Shown here: positions 10,512 through 21,066 of the stretch, piece by piece
Position numbering within the stretch: the first letter of the stretch is position 1
Layout of the letters: each line of letters starts with the position of its first letter
Assembly: GCA_039707655.1 (NCBI GenBank)
Contig: CM077664.1
Span: 24,788,781 to 24,852,780 of the forward strand
Direction of reading: 5' to 3'
DNA length: 64,000 nucleotides
DNA from: Elymus sibiricus
Taxonomy: Eukaryota; Streptophyta; Magnoliopsida; Poales; Poaceae
The notes under the pieces: generated by a model
Seen by the model: the letters and a program-made list of their open reading frames with translations, nothing else
The model's database searches: none
What the model was told of the DNA's origin: nothing
Translations under genes and position numbers: made by a program

Positions 10512-10836
10512 AGTCGGACTATGTTTTAATTTGTAATATGTCGGACTATGTTTTAATTTGTATTATGTCGGACTATGTTTTATTTTGTAATATGTCTGGA
10601 CTATATTTTATTTTGTAATATGTCGGACTATGTTTTAATTTGTAATATGTCGGACTATGTTTTATTTTGTAATATGTCTGGACTATGTTTTATTTTGTAA
10701 TATGTCTGGACTATATTTTATTTTGTAATATGTCGGACTATGTTTTAATTTGTAATATGTCGGACTATGTTTTAATTTGTAATATGTCTGGACTATATTT
10801 TATTTTCTAATATGTCGAACTATGTTTTAATTTCAG
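10512..10836. repeat. 27-28 bp minisatellite (GTCGGACTATGTTTTA...)
   Basis: About twelve tandem copies of a 27-28 bp unit beginning GTCGGACTATGTTTTA run from just after the transposase stop to the PMD exon. Variants differ by G/TG and by AATTTG/TTTTTG-type changes. The last unit runs into TTTTAATTTCAG, which reads as a 3' splice site for the following exon, so the array may be intronic. Confidence 0.85.
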
Positions 10837-10838
10837 AT

Positions 10839-11253
10839 ATGTCTTCGTATGCGTTGCTTAAAGATACAATTGAAAAAAAACACCGGGCCGCACTTATGCA
10901 AACGGGCAAGAACTTAGATGTGTTGACCACTCGCACCCCAAAGTCTAACTGGCTGATACACCCTGCATGGGTTGATAGGTTTGTGTGCATATAATTTTTT
11001 AATTCGTATTTTGTAATATATGATGCCCGCTAACTGTTTGTTGTACATTCTCTTTATTTTGTAGGTTAATGTGGGCTGGACTGCTACCCTTGGCACGGCT
11101 GGTTGAGGGTACATTGGATGAGTGGGTTGATCATCCGGAAATGGATGAAACTGGTGAACCATTACAGCTATGCAAGAGGCCAACGAAACGCTTCTCTTAC
11201 GACAGGTCACTCCTTACCTGCTTAGTAGATAGATGGAGACCGGAGACACATAC
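10839..11253 (+). pseudogene. Plant mobile domain (PMD) protein, N-terminal fragment
   Basis: Exon 1 runs 10839-10978 (or from the acceptor at 10836) and exon 2 from 11065. The splice restores WVDR-LMWAGLLPLARLVEG, and the protein continues to YDRSLLTCLVDRWRPETHT. That series is characteristic of the plant mobile domain found in MAIL/MAIN-type proteins and in MULE and Gypsy elements. In the family the next residues enter the conserved core; here the homology stops after ETHT at about 11253, where unit A begins, and a chance TAA (11258-11260) closes the frame. Only about 110 residues remain. Placement right after the transposase suggests it was cargo of the MULE. Confidence 0.7.
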
Positions 11254-11712
11254 TTGTTAAGCGATGTCTTGTTTACAGATTATATTTGTTAAGCGATAAA
11301 GAAGATTTTTTTAAGAGGTAGGCCCCATTTTAGAGTTTTGCACAGGGCCTCCGATTTTGCCGGCCCGGCCTTCTTTCCTTTTCTTTGCAGAGTGGCGAGG
11401 GATGGTGGTAGCGTAGTGGTCGTGTGTTGGCGCGTTGGTCATCGAGTGGTCTGGCCAAGCCGGTTTGGTCATTGATCGTGGTAGAAGAGAGAGATTGTGG
11501 GCCGACGTGACATGATCTTGGAGCAAGCACAGTATGTAGTGGTTGATGTTGGAATGTGGGTTCGTACTGATCTACTCGATTGCATGTTTACTTCGAGGTT
11601 GGAATGTGGACTTCTCTCATGTGCATATATGGGTTCGTACTTATCTACTACTATTACCATGCATGCATCAGTTAGTACTTGTTGTACTTTATTCCCAGCT
11701 TCTTGTATGATG

Positions 11713-11866
11713 TATTCCTTCCATTCAAAATTATATATGATGTTCTAAAGTTTTTCTGATTCGGATATATATAGATGCATTTTAGTGTCCTTGTTCACTT
11801 ATTTCAGTCAGATGTTCTACTTATTGAAATATCCAAAGCACCTTATATTCGTTAATGGAGGGAGTA
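11713..11866. mobile_element. Stowaway-like MITE in the NLR promoter
   Basis: TIRs TTCCTTCCATTCAAAA (left) and TTAATGGAGGGAG (right) are imperfect complements of the CTCCCTCCATT consensus, and TA flanks both ends (11713-11714 and 11865-11866). About 150 bp long and AT-rich inside. It ends about 40 bp upstream of the NLR start codon. Confidence 0.65.
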
Positions 11867-11872
11867 TTATAT
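11866..11872 (+). promoter_or_regulatory. Possible TATA box of NLR copy A at the MITE border
   Basis: TATTATATAA around 11864-11873 is the nearest TATA-like element to the ATG at 11907, and it overlaps the MITE end. Only about 35 bp separate it from the ATG, so the leader would be nearly absent. Alternatively GTTTTTCAG (11891-11899) is an acceptor for a 5'-UTR intron and the real promoter lies further upstream. Confidence 0.3.
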
Positions 11873-11906
11873 AACCTGTTGGGTGTTGGTGTTTTTCAGA
11901 AACGGA

Positions 11907-14660
11907 ATGGCGGAGGCGATACTCATTGTTGTGTCCAAGATTGGGACAGTTTTCTTGAATGAAGCAGTCACTGCTGTGGTACAGAAGTTGTCGATGAAGG
12001 TTGATGCTCTAAAGGAATTGCCGGCAAAGTTCAAAAGAATTGATATAGAACTGAAGACGATGAATAATATAATTCAAGATTTGGGCACAGCACATCTCAG
12101 CAACAATGTCATCAATGGTTGGATTGGAATAGTAAGGAATCTAGCCTACCGTGTTGAGGATGTAATTGATTGTTACTCGTATGAGGCTCTTAAGCTCAAG
12201 GATGATGGCTTCCTAGACCGGTACATCTTCAGAGGTACACGCCATATAAAGGTCTTCAGTCAAATTGCTCATGAGGTTGAAGAGATAGCGGAGGAGATCA
12301 TGCAAATCAAAAGACTGCCTGGATATTGGAGGGAGACTCTCCAACCCATCAAAACTGAGCGTGCAACAATTGATAAGCAGCAGGGTGGGCATAGGATATT
12401 CTTTCCAGAACATATTAGTGACGATCTGGTGGGAATTGATGAAAACAGGAGCAAGTTGACTGAATGGCTGACCAACAATGATAAAGAATGCACGGTGATA
12501 ACAGTTTCTGGTATGGGGGGCTTGGGGAAAACCACGCTTGTGAAGAATGTGTTTGACAGGGAGAAAACCAACTTCTCTGATGCTCATGCTTGGATTGTGG
12601 TGTCCCAGGCCTATGATGTGGTTGATTTGCTGGGGGCATTGTTCACCAAGATACAGCACACACAAGGGTCACTGATGCCACCTACTCTTAGCGTGGGCGC
12701 CAAAGCTGATGTTTATGAATTGACAGAAGCAATAAAGAAGATACTGCAAGGCAGGAAGTGTTTGATTGTGCTTGATGATGTGTGGGACACAGAGGCATAT
12801 ACTCAGATGTGCAATGCGTTCCAGGGTCTCCAAGGGAGCCGTGTTATGATCACAACAAGGAAGGAAGATGTTGCGGCTCTTGCTCCACCAAGTCGCCGCC
12901 TGCTACTCCAGCCATTGGGTAGTGCCGAGTCGTTCAAGCTCTTTTGCTCAAGGGCTTTCCACAACAGCCCGGACCATGAGTGCCCTCCGGAGCTCGAGAA
13001 GGTGGCTGCTGATGTAGTTGAGAGGTGTCATGGCCTGCCATTGGCCATTGTATCTTCTGGAAGCCTATTGTCCAAGAAGCAAGCGACAGAGCACGCCTGG
13101 AATCACATGTACAATCATCTCCGAAGCGAGCTGAGGGGGAATAACCATGTCCAAGCTGTACTTAATCTGAGTTACCATGACTTGCCAGGTGATCTCAGGA
13201 ACTGCTTACTGTACTGCAGCTTGTTCCCTGAAGATTATGCAATGCCACGGGAGAGCCTTGTCCGAATGTGGGTTGCAGAAGGATTCACGATGAAGAAACA
13301 AAACAGCACGCCAGAGGAAGTTGCTGAGGGAAATCTCATGGAACTAATCAGCCGGAATATGTTGGAAGTTGTGGAGAGGGATGAACTCTTCCGGGTCAGT
13401 AAATGTAAGATGCATGACATTGTTCGTGACCTGGTTCTTGCTGTAGCGAAAGAGGAGAGGTTTGGCTCCGTGAATGATATGGTGGAAATGATTCGCATGG
13501 ATAAACAAGTTCGTCGGTTGTCAATGTCTGGTTGGAGAGACAGTAACGCAGATGCAAGAGTGGAGTTTCCACGGCTGCGTACCATCATGTCGCTCGCGGC
13601 AACTTCGTCCTCTACCAACATGCTTTCCTCAGTTTTCTCTGGATCCAACTACCTTACTGTTCTCGAGCTTCAAGACTCTCCAATAACCCAAGTGCCAGCA
13701 TCCATTGGGAATATGTTCAATCTCCGCTACATAGGCTTAAGGCGTACCAATGTCCGGTCACTGCCAGACACCATTGATAAGCTCTCAAACCTTGAGACAT
13801 TGGACATCAAGCAAACAGGAGTAGAAAACCTACCACCAGGAATTGTAAGGGTTGAGAAGCTACGACACCTTTTAGCAGACAAATTTGCTGATAAGAAGCA
13901 GACAGAGTTCCGATACTTTGTCGGGGTCGAAGCACCTCAAATGATTTCCAACTGTCAAGAACTGCAAACTCTTGAGACCATCCATGCTAGCAAGGACTTG
14001 TCGCTACAACTGAAGAAAATGAATAAGCTGCAGACTATTTGGGTTGATAACATCGATGCGTCTAACTGTGAGGACCTTTTCAAGACCCTCTCTGATATGC
14101 CCCTGCTTTCCAGCTTACTTCTTTGTGCATGTGATGAGAAGGAGATACTTTCTTTCCAAGCACTAGTGCCAATCTCCAAAATGCTCCACAGACTGATCAT
14201 CAGAGGTGGCTGGGCGGATGGGACACTAATGTGCCCAATATTTCAGGGCCGTGGGAACAATCTCAGGTACTTGGCTCTAAGTTGGTGCAATTTTGGGATA
14301 GAAGACCCAATCCAGTTGTTGGCATCTCATCTGCCAACTCTCATTCATCTCAGTCTTAACAGGGTGAGTAGTGCAGCTATATTGGTTCTTTCTGCAGGGT
14401 GCTTTTCTAAGCTAAAAACCCTCGTCTTGAAGCGCATGCAAAATGTCAAGCAACTGGAGATAAAAGAGGGTGCCATTCCAAACATTGACGAGATCTACAT
14501 CATGTCACTCTCGGAGCTGAATATGGTCCCTCAGGGCATCGAATCCCTTGGAACCCTCAAGAAGCTCTGGATGATGAATCTACACAAAGACTTCAAGGCT
14601 CAGTGGAATCTGAACCAGATGCACAACAAGATGCAGCATGTTCCAGAGCTTCGTTCCTAG
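11907..14660 (+). CDS. CC-NB-LRR (RPM1-like) disease-resistance protein, copy A, intact
   Basis: A single uninterrupted frame of 917 codons encodes an intracellular immune receptor of the CNL class, which senses pathogen effectors or modified host proteins and triggers defence. The first ATG of the frame, MAEAILIVV, fits the usual Rx-N start. Order of domains: coiled coil 1-150 with EDVID (84-88); NB-ARC with P-loop GMGGLGKTT (202-210), kinase-2 LIVLDDVW (286-293), RNBS-B GSRVMITTR (310-318), GLPL (376-379), RNBS-D CLLYCSLFPEDY (433-444) and MHD (502-504); then leucine-rich repeats from about 540 to the end. Length and lack of coding introns match RPM1-type grass NLRs. All nucleotide-binding motifs are present with standard residues, so the protein is probably functional if expressed. 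The ligand is unknown and I recognise no named resistance gene. Confidence 0.95.
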   Translation: MAEAILIVVSKIGTVFLNEAVTAVVQKLSMKVDALKELPAKFKRIDIELKTMNNIIQDLGTAHLSNNVINGWIGIVRNLAYRVEDVIDCYSYEALKLKDDGFLDRYIFRGTRHIKVFSQIAHEVEEIAEEIMQIKRLPGYWRETLQPIKTERATIDKQQGGHRIFFPEHISDDLVGIDENRSKLTEWLTNNDKECTVITVSGMGGLGKTTLVKNVFDREKTNFSDAHAWIVVSQAYDVVDLLGALFTKIQHTQGSLMPPTLSVGAKADVYELTEAIKKILQGRKCLIVLDDVWDTEAYTQMCNAFQGLQGSRVMITTRKEDVAALAPPSRRLLLQPLGSAESFKLFCSRAFHNSPDHECPPELEKVAADVVERCHGLPLAIVSSGSLLSKKQATEHAWNHMYNHLRSELRGNNHVQAVLNLSYHDLPGDLRNCLLYCSLFPEDYAMPRESLVRMWVAEGFTMKKQNSTPEEVAEGNLMELISRNMLEVVERDELFRVSKCKMHDIVRDLVLAVAKEERFGSVNDMVEMIRMDKQVRRLSMSGWRDSNADARVEFPRLRTIMSLAATSSSTNMLSSVFSGSNYLTVLELQDSPITQVPASIGNMFNLRYIGLRRTNVRSLPDTIDKLSNLETLDIKQTGVENLPPGIVRVEKLRHLLADKFADKKQTEFRYFVGVEAPQMISNCQELQTLETIHASKDLSLQLKKMNKLQTIWVDNIDASNCEDLFKTLSDMPLLSSLLLCACDEKEILSFQALVPISKMLHRLIIRGGWADGTLMCPIFQGRGNNLRYLALSWCNFGIEDPIQLLASHLPTLIHLSLNRVSSAAILVLSAGCFSKLKTLVLKRMQNVKQLEIKEGAIPNIDEIYIMSLSELNMVPQGIESLGTLKKLWMMNLHKDFKAQWNLNQMHNKMQHVPELRS

Positions 14661-14690
14661 CAAAGAGCGACAGTCTACCTCCTTTTCAGT

Positions 14691-14696
14691 AATAAA
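14691..14696 (+). terminator. Poly(A) signal AATAAA after NLR copy A
   Basis: AATAAA lies 31 bp after the stop codon. The same signal is kept at 43041-43046 and 58769-58774 in the other two copies. Confidence 0.5.
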
Positions 14697-14900
14697 GAAT
14701 CATAAGAATTTCTTATGCAATGTAAGTGTGCATGCTTTTAATTACTTGTGATGAGTCCTATGGTACTGTAATAGGATCAAGAGCTCTTAATTTATTTGCG
14801 ACTGTAAATTTTCATGCATTGTTGGTTGTGTATGTAATAATTCCTGAAACACGGGCATTCCTTGCCATCAGGAACTAAACTGAGTGAATTTGTTTCATAT

Positions 14901-14964
14901 ACGTACTGATTCCGTCAAATCATATACCATGTATGTACTGATTCCGTCAAATCATATACCATGT
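14901..14964. repeat. 32-bp tandem duplication downstream of NLR A
   Basis: Two adjacent copies of a 32-bp unit beginning ACGTACTGATTCCGTCAAAT. The same pair occurs in units B (43251-43314) and C (58979-59042), so it predates the duplications. Confidence 0.8.
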
Positions 14965-16895
14965 ACCCGCCCATCTCTCTGTTTCCTAGATATTGCATTG
15001 CATTATTACTTGTTTGGTTATGCATTAATACTTGTTTACTACCCTATTGGGCTCATGAGTGCATACTTTCTAGTTTAAATGTTACAGAAGTGGCCCATGC
15101 AAATGCGTGCGCATTATATTTATCGTGAATGATTTATAAAACAAATTCGTGTGTAGCAGTAATTTCCTGTGCACAGCGCTACTCAAGGAACATTGAATCT
15201 ACTGGCCCCATGGTCGAGAATCATATCCAAGTCTCCATGCTCCCACCTTATCAGGGCAGCCAGGCCGGGACTCACAGTGCTTCCTCAGCGTCACACCGAC
15301 AGCATCGACCAATTCTTGGTTCCTCTCCCAGCACTCGAGCCTCCTGGCTAGCCGGCCTCCTCGCTAGCCACTGCCGGTACTGTCCTCTGTAGCACACATG
15401 GACGTATGATCTTGGTAAAAGGACTGGGCCGCCCCTGCCCTAATAGAATTACTTGATCTGGTAATCAAATTATTTCCTTATTAGTTCATTGACGCAAGAT
15501 TAAGCCTGATTGGAAAGTAGCATCTATTCTCAATTTTTCGAAAAGGGGCGCTTTATTACTTAAAAGGTTTAAGCCAATATGTTTCATCCAACGCCAATAT
15601 GGCCTTTTTTCTACAGGTTACACTGAATATCCACCAGAAGCTAGCTATTCCATGCAATAGGTATAAACCAGATGTGTCAATGGAGCATACAAGACTTCTA
15701 AAAATTACAAACATCCGGCATCTAATCCTAGCAATTGATTATTCTTAAACATGGCACAAATCAACAATTGATATTTCATTATTTGAAAATAGCCTATAAA
15801 TTATAATAGTATAATAAACATAATTATAAGGCTTTGTACTCTAGGCTTTTGCCCCTTCTTTTGAAAGTACAGAAGACAGAAAAACTGACCACTAACGTGT
15901 AGGTGCAACCGAGAGGAGCCGAACAAAAGAGGAGGCTGATCCATGGGAGGCTCGCTGCTGACTGATTGGTGAAGATCTTGGCTCTCGGCTGGGTGATGCA
16001 CTGCACAGGTCGTAAGTGTTGCTTGCACTAATATGTTTAATGCTAGCTTCCTATTTTCTCTTCTATTAGTTTCAAAGCATTTTTATAACCGTACTTATAT
16101 GTTGTAGTTGGAGGAAGCTGTGGCTACTCTATAAACTGCATGCATATTTCCTTTCCCTTTCATGAAAGGTGGCTATTGTTTCCTCATGAAATTTCAATGA
16201 AATAGGTATACTGTAGGTGAGTTCGAGCAATCTGATGGAGATTATAACCAGTCGGTTGATCTGTGTCTTATCAGAATTATTTATTTTCTATTAGCTGATT
16301 TGGACTTTGTATGTTTGCTTGAGTTAGTGTTCCTATATCTATTTGTTACACGAAGCATGCAAATTTGTTTGTTTAAGGTATTGCTACCATTCAGAGTATG
16401 GGGATAAACCACACATCAGGTTGAATTATTCATGTAATTCCTAATTAAATGAACTGGTGCATACAAAACTCCATGGACAATTGCGCAACGCCCAGTTCCC
16501 TTCATGTGATTTTTTTCCAAGTAAGAGAATACATCCCATGATTTTATATTTTGAATGATATTTTTGTAATATAATGTAAGTTGTCCTTCTATGAAAACAT
16601 TAGCTATTTGTAGGTACAAATTGAATAGCGAGTACATTGGTTCAGGAAATTGTACATGGTTTAGCAAAAAAAAAAATGGCATGAACAAGCTTAATTGTTC
16701 CTCATGTTCTGCACTTAGTCAATGTTATTTCATTTTTGGTTGTCTTCTCTACTTAGAAGAAGGGATAAATATCTATAGTTGTAACCCTAGGATGCTATGC
16801 CAATAACTTATTTTCATTGCATATATGACTTTCTTCAAACTACTTTATTCACTTTATTTCTCTGATCTAACAATTTCCTCTGAAATGATTTTAAC

Positions 16896-16929
<34 letters not shown>

Positions 16930-17118
16930 CGGTTCCATAATAAGTGTCGTATTTTCAGTTCATTGAGATCCTGACATGAGCAAACATCCATATGATGAGA
17001 AGGTTATGACTTATGTCTGTATGATGACATTTACTTTAGGGTGTGAGAACTTTGCTCAAAAGTTTCACCAAAACCTCATATGTGAAAAAAACAATTCAGG
17101 TTGTGAACTATTAATCAT
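14965..17118. other. NLR downstream flank of unit A, no gene supported
   Basis: AT-rich noncoding sequence. It includes short open frames that are equally present in units B and C because of the duplication, for example 15129-15392, but with no recognisable domain. A G/C-clamped stretch TTTTTCGAAAAGGGGCGC at 15534-15551 resembles a retroelement tail. Confidence 0.5.
16660..16928. other. 269-bp segment unique to unit A, ending in a 31-C run
   Basis: Units B and C pass straight from TGTACATGG (equivalent to 16659) to GCGGTTCC (16929). The extra segment in A ends with 31 consecutive C residues at 16898-16928. Identical breakpoints in B and C indicate a single event in their common ancestor, most simply a deletion. 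Confidence 0.85.
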
Positions 17119-17134
17119 TGGTTATCAACAACAT

Positions 17135-18411
17135 TTTTTTTTAAAAGGAGGATTACCCCTGGCCTCTGCATCTGGGCGATGCATGCAGCCATTTTATTAA
17201 TTATTCACAGAGACCTTACAAAGTAGTACATCAGGTAGTCTGAAGGCACCATCTTAGCAACAACTGTCTCTACTCCTATCCACTTGATGAAGGGGTGCCG
17301 ATAGTCCGAGCCTAATACCAAACAGACATCGCACCAAAGTCTAACATCTAAAGCCGGAGGCTCCAACCGAGCCACATACTGGGTTTGGGGTACAAACCGG
17401 TCCGACGCACTCTCATGTGTCGTCGCCGCCGTCTTCCACCAATCCATCTTCAGAGCAGAAACTAACGCACCGACCTTGCCAGGCCTCTCTGCCATCGACG
17501 CCACCATGACGCCAGATAGCGTTCTCCTCCTGCGCGAGTCCATCTCAGCGCATCGGAAGCCGAGTCTCCACTGCGCCACGCCGCCGAGATCCGCCGCCAT
17601 CAATGAGTAAGATGAAGCACCGCTCCACCAAAGAAGCCGTCCACTGGTCCCTCGAGCCTGTGTACACCTCCAAGAATGACGCCCTCAAGGGGGAAACGAC
17701 ACCAGAGCGCCGCCGTCATCCGATCTACTGATGTAGGGTTTCCCCGGGAGGTAGCAGATATAGGTCTGGAGCTTCTCCACGGCGATGCCTTCAAGAAGGT
17801 AACGACACAAAAGAGTGCCGCCATCGCCGGTCTTGGCAACAAACCGAGAACGAGGTTTTCACTCGGATCCGCTCGACGAACCTCCATCTCGCATCGTGCG
17901 CATGGACCACCACCGATCTCCGCCGCCGCGGAGCGAGCAAGCCACTCTGGCCAGATCAGATCTGACCGGTGGGCCAACCACGCTCGCAGCCGACCAGTCC
18001 ACCAAAGCCCTCCACGCCGCCGCCGATCCGAGGTGCCGCAGCGCCGATCGGCCGCCGCTCACCGCCGGGAGCGAGCCACCGCCGCGGAGGCTCGGATCCG
18101 GGGGCGCACTTCCGCTCGCCCGGGTGCCCCGCGCCACCCTCGCGCGCAAGAAGGAGAGGCTCCTCCGCCACCGCCGTCAGCCACCCGGGCTTAGCCCGGC
18201 GGCTTCCTCCAGCGGCAACGGAGGGGAGGGATGGGAGGGGGAGTGAGCGGCGGCTAAGATTGGGGCCCCTTGGCCGCCCGCGCGGGGGGCGACGAAGGGG
18301 ATAGGAAGGGAGGAAGCAGCGGGCGGCGGCGCTGCTGTGTGGCGGCGGCGGCGCTAGGTCAACAGGAGTTTTTATTATTGAGAAAACAAGGTGCTGTTCG
18401 GTGCTGCTGTA
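17135..18411 (-). mobile_element. Short non-LTR retroelement with 16-bp TSD, unit A
   Basis: A 16-bp direct repeat (TGGTTATCAACAACAT) at 17119-17134 and 18412-18427 brackets the insertion. The left end starts with a T run (17135-17142), the poly-A tail of a minus-strand insert. Next to it is a 3' end typical of plant LINEs, with AATAATTAATAAAATGGCTG on the minus strand. The interior is GC-rich toward its 5' (right) end and has minus-strand open frames at 17205-17603 and 17600-17977 without a recognised domain. No reverse transcriptase is present, so it is an internally deleted or non-autonomous element moved by LINE machinery. Confidence 0.8.
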
Positions 18412-19308
18412 TGGTTATCAACAACATAATTAATGTTTTGTTATTGAGAGAAGTATTTGATTAGTTAGTGGATGTAGCGAAAAATTATATCCTAAGGGCC
18501 TGGTCGGTGCTGGCCAAAGATTTTTCTCTCTCAATGTATATTACACTCCCTGTATGCAGGTTGTTTTAATAGTTTCTCTTGCATAATGAGCTATATGCCT
18601 GTTGCCTTTGCCTAGGTTAGCTCGCATGCATGAGCATGAATGGATATGATTTTTATTACTAAAGATTCAGGATACAATTGAAATTATATTCATGTTGATT
18701 TATTATTGTGAATGATTGTATCAACCATGGAATAGAAGGCCCCCGTTTCTGTTTTTGAATGCCAAAGTATCTTTATATTGCACTATTACAGTTGTATACA
18801 AAAATCTGAATCTTTCTCTAAGCTGATGTAGGAAAATTTTCTATCGACTTACACTTTCCATATGTCAAATGTAGTTACTTAATTTTAATTCAGATTTTGA
18901 ACTATAGTCCGCTAAAGATAGCATTTGTTTGTACTTTCCAAGGAGTACCAGGGAAACGAGTTGCAACCGAGCCCTTCCAACATGGATTCATCTAGAACAT
19001 CCCGTGACCATATGCACATGATATAAAATAGAAATATTAGGCCAAAATTGAGAAGTTTGGCACCGCCTGTACATTACAGCTCCTACGGTTGTTACCAAAG
19101 CTCCGAGTGAATCTGAAACAGGCCATGGACATGGATCACCGAAGTGAAAAGAATGCCTCCGAGTTTCAATCTTAAACCGCATAATTTGCCTTGCTTGATT
19201 TTCAGTATAATGCCAATTCTTTTTCCTCTATATAGCTATTCTTTCATTGATGCATACATGAAAAAATATGTTCATATTTTAATGATTTTGTATGTAAATT
19301 AAATTGCT

Positions 19309-19339
19309 AGCCCGTGCAGAGGCATGGGTTGATGACTAG
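19309..19339 (+). mobile_element. Candidate Helitron 3' terminus, unit A
   Basis: AGCCCGTGC and GCATGGGTT form an imperfect hairpin (19309-19330), followed by GATGA and CTAG (19336-19339) with T next. Hairpin, short spacer and CTAG before T is the Helitron 3'-end signature. No 5' TC end or Rep/helicase gene was located. Equivalent CTAG positions are 47390-47393 and 63118-63121. Confidence 0.4.
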
Positions 19340-21034
19340 TGGCAGAAAATCCCCTTCGGTTGCAGATTTGGCGCCAAACAGATCCACGGAGATAATCACA
19401 TTGGTGCCAAGCGAACGCAAATTGGTAATTGCCTTGGCACCAAACACGATCTATTTGCCTTCGTCCCGCTAATCTTCCTCATTCCTCCTGATTGTCCTCC
19501 TTGTAACAAGAACGTGACAAAGGTATGCTGTGTAGATGATCTTCCTTTTCCTTTTGGCCTTGTAGCAAGAACGATACAAGGCATGATGATCTGAAGGTGG
19601 TGTAGATGACATCCCTTTTGCCTTCCTTCTCCTAGCAACAGAAAAGAAGATGATCAGCCTCAAGGTATGTGATATATGCTCTGACTGTATTCACGTTGTC
19701 AAGGCACAAAGAGATTTCATGGACTGAGTTTACTATGCTATCACATCTTACAAAAAAGAGAGGAGAAGACAAGGTCTAATGGAGAATATGACTAACACCA
19801 ACGAAGATTCAAACAGGTACCATCAGTCTTGTTAAATTCAGTAATAACTAATAAATAAACTGAACGGGAGCCAAACCCTCCAAACAACTAATACAAAATT
19901 ATATGATACAATTTTCTTAATGAAGGATGATAAGTGACTCCAAAACTTATTTTCTGCATCTTTTAGACAATGTTAGAGTGAAAGTTTTCATTTAACAGAA
20001 TTCATTTCTATTGCTTTGGACAAGCTCAAACTAAAATGCATAAATGTAGTCTGGTCTGTACTTGAAACGTAGGTGATTTGCTCATGAAGTGCTTGGGTTT
20101 TCCATAACTTGACAGGAGATTAATGTAGATGATCTCCCTTCTTCCTTCTGTCCCCTGGTAGCAAGAGAGATTTCCTTGACTGAGTTTGTTATGCTATACA
20201 TATTACAAAAAAAAGGAGAAGAGAAGGTCTAATTGAAAATATTACTAACTCCAGCATTGATTCAAATAGGTACCACTAATTTTGTTAAATTCCCAGTCCA
20301 TGTCATAATATTCTTGTAGTGTAACTATACAGATAACATAAATTATGCCTATTTTTTTACAGGACAAATACGATTCCTAGTTCACTTCTGCTTTGGTACA
20401 CCACCCCTAAACACATCAACGGAAAAGATCTCTTCATACCCCCTCATAATAAAGGGTAGTATGGTCTTTTCTGAGATATCCACAGTAACGAGACGGCACA
20501 TTAGCGTAATGCGAACAATTCAAATAAAATAAAATAAATAGGGGACAAAAAGAGAGAAGCTAGGGATCAAACAACGGTCTCCTAGGTGCAGCGTTGCACC
20601 ACAAACCACTAGATCACTACTGGGATCGTAAAATGTTAGTAAGGGCGACCAACTTAACGTAAATGAGCTGGTTATATTCCACTAGTTTTCTGTGTTTTCT
20701 CTGTTTTCGTTTTATTACTGGTTTTCTCCGTTTTAACTTGCTATATCTAATACATTTTTGTAATACATGTTTAACATTAATCAAATCAAGATTAAAAAAT
20801 TAAATATATGGTTCAAGTTTTTAATAAATATTTAATATTTTTCAAATCCGCGAACATTTTTTTACTATCGATTAATTTTTTTTCAAATCCGTGAACACTT
20901 GGGCTGGCCCAACAAGTGCCCGGCGGGAGCGATGCTGTCGCATAGTTAGGCCAAGGCCTAAAGTTTTGTTTCTTTTCTATTTTTCCGTATTTCTTCTATT
21001 TTTTGTTAATTTATTTTTCCCCTTTTGAAATTTA

Positions 21035-21066
21035 CTAGCACATATGCACGTGCATTGCAACGGGAG
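21035..21066 (-). mobile_element. Candidate Helitron 3' terminus on the minus strand, unit A
   Basis: Read on the minus strand, CCCGTTGCAATGCACGTGC is followed by ATATGTG and CTAG before T, with CTAG at 21035-21038. The hairpin is imperfect. It is the worn form of a common grass Helitron end. The same end occurs in unit B with CTAG at 49089-49092. Confidence 0.35.

Larger units (their letters stand above)
6900..11253 (+). mobile_element. Mutator-like element (MULE), right end missing
   Basis: The block carries, in order, a possible terminal region (6900-6980), a CCGAAGAGG-rich repeat region, a GC-rich leader, a MuDR-type transposase gene (7642-10509), a 27-bp minisatellite and a plant-mobile-domain gene. 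No inverted copy of the left end appears on the right. Instead the second gene is cut at about 11253, where the NLR duplication unit begins. The left border is approximate because the adjoining TIR element is decayed. Confidence 0.65.

Noticed and set aside
15129..15392. 87-codon plus-strand frame conserved in all three units
   Set aside because: It is conserved only because the whole block is duplicated. It has no domain, and the flanks are equally similar.
17676..18304. Overlapping long GC-rich frames on both strands (also in units B and C)
   Set aside because: High GC removes stop codons by chance in several frames. They lie inside the non-LTR insertion and show no recognised motif.
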